Shown here piece by piece: positions 58,765 through 64,000 of a stretch of DNA of 64,000 nucleotides. Origin of the DNA: Papio anubis (lineage: Eukaryota > Chordata > Mammalia > Primates > Cercopithecidae); assembly GCF_008728515.1 (NCBI RefSeq), contig NC_044981.1:110847702-110911701 (forward strand), written 5' to 3'. The translations under genes were made by a program, and so were the position numbers. How positions within the stretch are numbered: the first letter of the stretch is position 1; every line of letters starts with the position of its first letter. The notes beneath the pieces are model-generated. The model saw only the letters and a program-made list of their open reading frames with translations, searched no databases and was not told where the DNA came from.

Positions 58765-59246
58765 TGTCACACGTGTCCATATGAAGAGACCACCAAACAG
58801 GCTTTGTGTGAGCAGTAAAGCTTTTTAATCACCTGGGTGCAGGCGGGCTGAGTCTGAAAAGAGAGTCAGCAAAGGATGGTGGGATTACCATTAGTTCTTA
58901 CAGGTTTGGGATAGGCGGTGGAGTTAGGAGCAATTTTTGCAGGCGGGGGTGGATTTTACAAAGTACATTCTCAAGGGTGGGGAAATATTACAAAGTACCT
59001 TCTTAAGGGCGGGGGAATATCACAAAGTACATTATCCCAAGGGTGGGGAGGGTGTATTTGTCAAAAGGTCAGTTGATCAGTTAGGGCAGGGCAGGAACAA
59101 ATCACAATGGTGGAATGTCATCAGTTAAGGCAGGACCTGGCTATTTTCACTTCTTTTGTGGTTCTTCAGTTGCTTCAGGCCATCTGGATTTATACCTGCA
59201 GGTCACAGGGGATATGATGGCTTAGCTTGGGCTCAGAGGCCTGACA
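58765..59246 (-). mobile_element. LTR7-like 3' LTR of HERV-H
   Basis: 482 bp, starting TGTCAGGCCTCTGAG and ending CACACGTGTGACA-side (plus 'tgtcacacgtgtcc'), with inverted TG...CA ends. A polypurine tract AAGAAGACAGGAA immediately precedes it. R/U5 text 'cctgggtgcaggcgggctgagtc' is present. The poly(A) signal position reads ATTAAA, and the usual TATAAA site is degraded. Promoter strength is unknown. Confidence 0.88.
58954..59052. repeat. Three tandem ~33-bp units in the LTR U3
   Basis: Units begin 'tacaaagtacattctcaagggtggggaaat', then about 58986 and 59019. They differ at several bases; repeats of this kind are known in HERV-H LTRs. Confidence 0.85.
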
Positions 59247-59790
59247 TTCCTGTCTTCTTATATTAATAAGAAATACAGAACAAAATAGTGGTGAAGTGTT
59301 AGGGTGGCAAAAATTTTGGGGGGTGGTATGGAGAGATAATGGGAGATGTTTCTCAGGGCTGCTTCAGCAGGATTAGGGGCTGTGTGGGAACCTAGAGTGG
59401 GAGAGATTAAACTGAAGAAAGATTTGGGGGTAAGGGGTGATATTGTGGTGTTGTTAGAAGGTGCATTTGTCCTAAAGAATGGTTGGTGATGGCCTGGATG
59501 CAGTTTTGTGTAAATTTAGAAACTAAATGGAAGACACAGGTCTGAATAAAAGAAGGAAAAAAACAGGTATTAAAGGACTAAGAATTGGGAGGACCCAGGA
59601 CATCCAATTAGAGAGCGTCCAAGAGGGTTCAGTGTAATTATTTGCTTGGTTGGCAAGTCTGTGGGCTCTATCCTTGAGGTTTTGTTTAATGTTGTCATAT
59701 ACCGGGCCAGACTGATTTAGGTAAAAACAACACTCTTCATTTAAAAATATACAGAGTCCTCCTTTTTCAGCAGTGAGTAAATCGAGGCCT
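59247..59790 (-). pseudogene. HERV-H env transmembrane-subunit relic
   Basis: The minus strand encodes a recognisable transmembrane-subunit segment (around 59600-59780) with the cysteine cluster after the immunosuppressive-like region, then decayed anchor and cytoplasmic text down to the polypurine tract. Frames are interrupted. The upstream border is an abnormal junction at 59790/59791. Confidence 0.75.
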
Positions 59791-59835
59791 ATTCCTGTCT
59801 TCTTATATTAATAAGGAAAACAAAAGAAAATAGTG
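59791..59835 (-). repeat. Displaced copy of the HERV-H 3' terminus
   Basis: The 45 bases match 59247-59291, the segment normally next to the LTR (25 identical bases, then about 80%). It sits between the surface and transmembrane parts of env. Confidence 0.9.
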
Positions 59836-60580
59836 ACTGCCAATGTTTTTTAGTTTGTCAATAATGATAGAGGGCTTATCACTAATGTGAAGTTGGAATA
59901 CTCCCATCTGTTTGGCAACGTGTGGCTGGGTTCTGGAGATAAAGAGTAAAGGATCATTTGGATGGTGGAAGGTTACCTAAAGAGATTCCAGTAGGCTGTT
60001 GTTGGGAGATGCATAAAGGAGCGGCAACAGGGATAGTTGTTTCTGTGGTTAGGGGTCCAAATATGGGGGGGCGGTGGAATTGACATATAAGGAGAAAGGT
60101 GCTGTAAGTAGATGCGGAGAAGTATGGCAGCTTGTTGGTGTGAAATGTCTAGGGAGTTCTCATCAAATCTGTCTAGAAAGTAAAGAAGTTCCTCAGGTGG
60201 GTAAAGATGAGGGCTATTAAAGGAGGTTCGGAGGTGCAGGGAAATGGGAGAGGTAGCCCAGTCGGCCTGTAGAACAGGGATGGCTGTGTAAGAGCAGGGA
60301 GAAATGAAAATGCATAGCCAACAATTCTTTGCTAGAGAAGGATTGGAGGCAGTGAGGAGAGAGTGGGTGAGATTGAAAGTATGCTGGAGGTAACTAGGGA
60401 GAGGTAGAGAGAGACTGGAGAATGGGGGCAAGGATAACAGTGAATAGAAAAGTAAAAAAAAAGGACTTCATCAGGATGGAAGAACTGGAGTGTACCTTGC
60501 CACTGAAGATCTTCTATCCACTTCAAGAGAGACTTAAGGGTGGTGGTTTGAGGTAAAACCAGGAGATATCAGTTATGATG
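59836..60580 (-). pseudogene. HERV-H env surface-subunit relic
   Basis: A 152-codon open piece (60431-59973) has the NLTHSLL and CWLC motifs of the surface subunit; the CWLC disulfide-isomerase-like motif is intact. The reading continues in another frame to about 59,836 and is then cut off. The leader at 60,431-60,580 is frameshifted. The central env, including the cleavage site and fusion peptide, is absent. Confidence 0.8.
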
Positions 60581-60587
60581 GTTTGGA

Positions 60588-61709
60588 CTAAAAGTGTAAA
60601 CTGGCAGTGTAAACAAGGGCAGGACATTTACAAGTAGCTGAGAATGGTGAATAGGAGATGGAACACTGAGAAGTGATTTCCTTGAGGACAGATTTCCAAG
60701 ATGCAAAGGAAATGAGAGGTTCTAAGAGGCAGGCTAGCAGCTTGTAACCTACATGGAAGAGGTTATGAAATGACAACAGACTAGAATGAGCCTGTGAGGC
60801 TGGAAGGAGATATTTTCCTAGGTCCAAGAACCATTTGCCTTGTGTGGGAAGAGATTGATAGGTGGAAGTTTCAGTGGGAGAGTAGGTGGGAGTGACAGAT
60901 GAGAACAAGAAAAACTGGCCATGAGGGACAGAAGTTGGACTGCTAACTGCTTCTTTAGCTACCTTATCAGTATAAGCGTTGCCCTGAGCAATGGGACCTG
61001 ATGCCTTTTGATGGCCCTTGCAGTGAATGACTCCAGCTTCCTTTGGAAGTAAAGCAGCCTTGAGAAGAGTTTTTATTAAAGAGGCATTAATGATGGAGGA
61101 CATTTGCATAGTGAGAAAATCTCTTTCAGCCCATATAACAACATGGTGGTGCAGGATATGGAAAGCATATTTAGAGTCAGTATAAATATTGGCACGTAGT
61201 CCCTTTGCAAGAGTGAGGGCCCGAGTTAAGGCAATGAGTCTGGCTTGCTGAGAGGTAGTGGAGGGGGGCAGAGCGGCAACCTCAATGATAGATTTGGAAG
61301 ATACTATAGCACAGCCTGCCTTTGCTGGTGAGTGGCAATTAGGCATGGTGGAACTGCCATCGATAAACAAAGTGTGATCAGAGTGAGGAACAGGAAAGAA
61401 GGAAATGTGGGGAAATGGAGTGAATGTCAGGTGGATCAGAGAGATACGGTCATGGAGGTCAGTTGTGGTATCCGGAATAATGTGAGAGGCCAGACTGAAG
61501 TCTGGACCAGGAACAATGGTAATTGTGGGAGACTCACCAAAGGGTGAATATAGCTGAAAGAGCCAGGAAGTAGAAAGTACATGCATCAGGTGTGAAGAAG
61601 AAAATGGATTTTGGAAGTTATGGGAACTGTAGAGGTTGAGTTGAGCATAGTTTGTGATTTTGAGGGCCTCTAAAGTCTTAAAGCAGCGGTAGCCGCCACA
61701 TGGAGGCAT
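60588..61709 (-). pseudogene. HERV-H pol relic: RNase H and integrase zinc domain
   Basis: A 373-codon open frame, the longest retroviral one here. RNase H shows FIDGSS, YTDSKYAF and a late NAYTDK aspartate, so three acidic residues remain, but the second catalytic acidic position (after QQA) reads Arg. The integrase HHCC region follows (SFHNLFH and later SQCSI) and the frame ends shortly afterwards. The integrase core is missing: env leader text starts within 60 bases. Confidence 0.82.
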
Positions 61710-61733
61710 GAAGGCCAGCTTAAAACAGCAAGG

Positions 61734-62555
61734 TCAAGTTGTTTGGACAGAAAGGCTACAGGGCATGGTCCTGGGTTTTGTGTAAGAATTCCAACCACAC
61801 AGGCCTGTACTTAAGGGTTGGGATGAGTCAGGGAGAGCTAGTGTGGGAGCAGCTTCTGGGGCTGTTTTTAAGGAATGGAAAGAGGAGTGGGGAAAGGATT
61901 TAGGATCTATGGGGTCAGCTACATTTCCTTTTATGAGTTTATATAATGGTTTAGTCAGGATGGCAAAATCAGGTAACCAAAGGAGAAGGTACCTAACCAT
62001 GCCTAGGAAGGAAAGGAGTTGTTGTTTTGTAGAAGGGGTTAGGATTTGGGAGATTAGCTGGACATGATCAGCAGAGAGAGCACGTGTGTTTTTATGAAGA
62101 ATTATGCTGAGATAGGTAACAGATGAGGAAGAAATTTGGGCTTTGGAGGGAGATATGCGATATCCCTTTGAGAACAGATGTTGGAGGAGCAGGAGGGTGT
62201 CCTGTTGGGAAGATTCATAAGAGGGGCTGCAGATAAGGTGAAGATCCTGAACCAACCTGTAACATTTGTCCGGTTTCTGAACAGGTAGGATGGGGAAGTT
62301 GTAAGGAGAATTTGTAGGCTTTAAAAGGTCACGCTGTAACAGGCAAGTAATAACAAGCTTCAGTCCCCTTAAAGCCTGTTGTGGGATGGGATACTGGCAT
62401 TGAGCCGGGTAAGGGTGATTAGACTTTAATGGGATGGTAAGGGGTGCATGATCGTCACCAAGGAGGGAGTAGAGGTATCTTATACTGTGGATTAAGGTAG
62501 GCAGACACAAGGGGAGGATGTGAAGGAAGCTTTGAACTGGGGAAAAGGGCAGCAA
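61734..62555 (-). pseudogene. HERV-H pol relic: reverse transcriptase with deleted core
   Basis: A 273-codon open frame. The N-terminal fingers (PILPVQKPD, YRLVQDL) are joined directly to the text that normally follows the YXDD loop (SPSYESSQQ), so the catalytic palm with YXDD is gone. The thumb/connection part (KQQLLSFLGMVRYL) follows. The open frame is therefore a by-product of an in-frame deletion. A 24-base gap separates it from the RNase H frame. Confidence 0.85.
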
Positions 62556-62599
62556 TGAGGTGTGGCTATAGCCTAGGAATAGTCAGGGAAGCAGATAAT

Positions 62600-62880
62600 T
62601 TAGTTAAAATGTCTCAACCTAATAAGGGAGCTGGGCAGATGTGGATAACTAAAAAAGGAGAGTATAAAAGAATATTGTCTAAGTTGGCACCAGAGTTGGG
62701 GAGTTTTAAGAGGTTTAGAAGCCTGGCCATCAACATCCACAGCAGTTATGGGGACAAGGGAAACAGGCCCTTGAAAAGAAGGTAACGTGGAGGGGGTAGC
62801 CTCCCTATTGATTAAGAATGGGACGGACTTACCCTCCACTGTAAGAGTCACCCAAAGTGTCTTTGATGGTCCAGGAGGCT
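62600..62880 (-). pseudogene. HERV-H protease relic
   Basis: An 83-codon piece (62851-62600) resembles a retroviral aspartic protease; where the catalytic Asp-Thr-Gly is expected the reading is LIN-R, so the aspartate is lost. Confidence 0.7.
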
Positions 62881-62889
62881 TCTGAGGTG

Positions 62890-64000
62890 ATCAGGCAGTG
62901 TCAGTCTTCAGCCACAAAGCTGAGAAGATCTGGGAAGGAGTCAGTCAGAGAGCCTTGGGCCAGAGTTCCAGGGGCTCTGGGAATGGCTGCCAAGTGAGTT
63001 GGACAGTCCAATTTCCAGTGGGGTCCCACACAGATAGGACATGGCTTAGGAGGAATCAAAGGCTGTGGGCATTCCTTGCCCCAGTGACCAGATTTCTAGC
63101 ACTTGAAGCAAGATCCTGAGGGAAGAGGTCCTGGAGAAATACCTGGCCACTGCGGTTTAGGTGTTTTGAAGTTCTTGTGTGCTGGAGATGTGGCTGGGTT
63201 TTCTCTCACAGTGGAGGCAAGTAATTGCAACTCAGAAATATGTGGCCACTTGGCTGCCTCTACTCTATTATTGTACAGCTTGAAGGTGAGGTTAATTAAG
63301 TCCTGTTGTGGGGTTTGAGGGCCGGAATCTAATTTTTGGAGCTTTTTCTAATGTTGGGAGTGGGTTGGGTAATAAAATGCATATTGAGAATAAGATGGCC
63401 TTCTGGCCCCTCTGGGTCTAGGGCAGTAAAGTGTCCAAGGTTTGTTGCCAAACAGGCCATGAACTGGGCTGGGGTTTTATATTTGATGAAAAAGAGCCTA
63501 AATGCTAACTGATTTGGGAGAGGTCGGATAAAGAAAAAGGAGCACTAACCTTTTCTGTGCCTTTAGCTCCAGCCACCTTTTAAAAAAGAAATTGTTGGGC
63601 AGGTTGGGGAGGGCTAGTCACAGAACAAAACTGTAAGCTGGACCAGGTGTGGATTATAGGGTTGGGGAGCAGAGGCTGAGGAAAAATTGGGACCTGGCTT
63701 GGCCTGGTGAGGAGCAGCCTGGGAAGGAGGCAAGAAGTTAGATGGGTCCATAGAAAAGGAAGTTTCAAAGGACTCAAGAGTTTGGGGTGGAGACTGACAG
63801 AACAGACAGGAGAGAAAGAAGAAAGATTTGGGATGAGTCGCATTGGGAGCAGAGACAAGGGAGGGACCAATGTGTAAAAGAATGCCTGGACGTCAGGCAC
63901 CTCAGACCATTTGCCCATTTTTCGACAAAAATTATCTATATTTTGTAGGATGGAGAAGTCGAAAGTGCCGTTTTCTGGCTATTTGAAACTATTGTCAAGT
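62890..64000 (-). pseudogene. HERV-H gag relic
   Basis: A Pro/Leu/Ser-rich matrix-type open piece at 63918-63580 is followed by frameshifted capsid text. A single CCHC zinc knuckle (C-X2-C-X4-H-X4-C) is at 63110-63069 with a TAG stop immediately after its second cysteine. The 5' end of gag lies outside. Confidence 0.78.

Larger units (their letters stand above)
58765..64000 (-). mobile_element. HERV-H provirus, 3' part (runs off the window)
   Basis: Minus-strand order from the right edge: gag, protease, reverse transcriptase, RNase H-integrase, env surface part, env transmembrane part, polypurine tract, LTR. The env reading and LTR are those of the HERV-H family as I know it. All genes carry deletions, frameshifts or stops; no gene is intact. 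The 5' LTR and primer site lie beyond base 64,000. Confidence 0.9.

Noticed and set aside
61332..62067. Plus-strand ORFs over HERV-H pol
   Set aside because: They are antisense shadows of the minus-strand RNase H and RT readings.

Overview
This window is primate nuclear DNA, most likely from an Old World monkey. It has spliced vertebrate exons, dozens of Alu SINEs, L1/L2/MIR relics and MaLR LTRs. Two Alus (17569-17874 and 39181-39477) carry the 'GAGATCCGGCCACTG' and 'GGCTCAAGCCTGTAATC' variants that mark the cercopithecid AluY lineage. The species cannot be fixed further by reading alone.

One host gene is visible. Six exons on the minus strand (49226-49152, 47976-47848, 46256-46000, 39075-38931, 35281-35096, 5588-5271) all have GT-AG borders and join in one open frame of 370 codons. 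The product is a coiled-coil protein that I recognise as the N-terminal half of CCDC170, the neighbour of ESR1 on human 6q25. The initiator ATG lies at 49226 with an in-frame stop 21 bases upstream; the remaining C-terminal exons lie to the left of base 1.

The introns are packed with repeats. The largest intron (5589-35095) holds an L1 stack from about 12,990 to 27,010: an old L1 5'UTR, a second old L1 with ORF1, a much younger L1 with a nearly continuous ORF2 (split by an Alu near its 5' end), two further L1 3'-end pieces, and then the resumed ORF2 and 3'UTR of the old L1. The junctions share the word 'gactacaa'. Other intronic items are a THE1 solo LTR 70 bases from a CCDC170 splice site, a long L2 relic (42,340-45,440), DNA transposon fossils (hAT with 8-bp duplication, MER5A, MER2-like, MADE1) and an Alu-in-Alu.

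Upstream of CCDC170 (49,227-58,764) are more Alus, one carrying a long GAAA/GGAA microsatellite. From 58,765 to the right edge lies a HERV-H provirus on the same strand as CCDC170, with its 3' LTR nearest the gene. Its gag, pro, pol and env are all recognisable and all broken. Its env is rearranged, with a copy of the element's terminal segment embedded inside.

No prokaryotic gene, CRISPR array, tRNA or rRNA was seen. Repeat subfamily names come from memory of consensus sequences, without a search.
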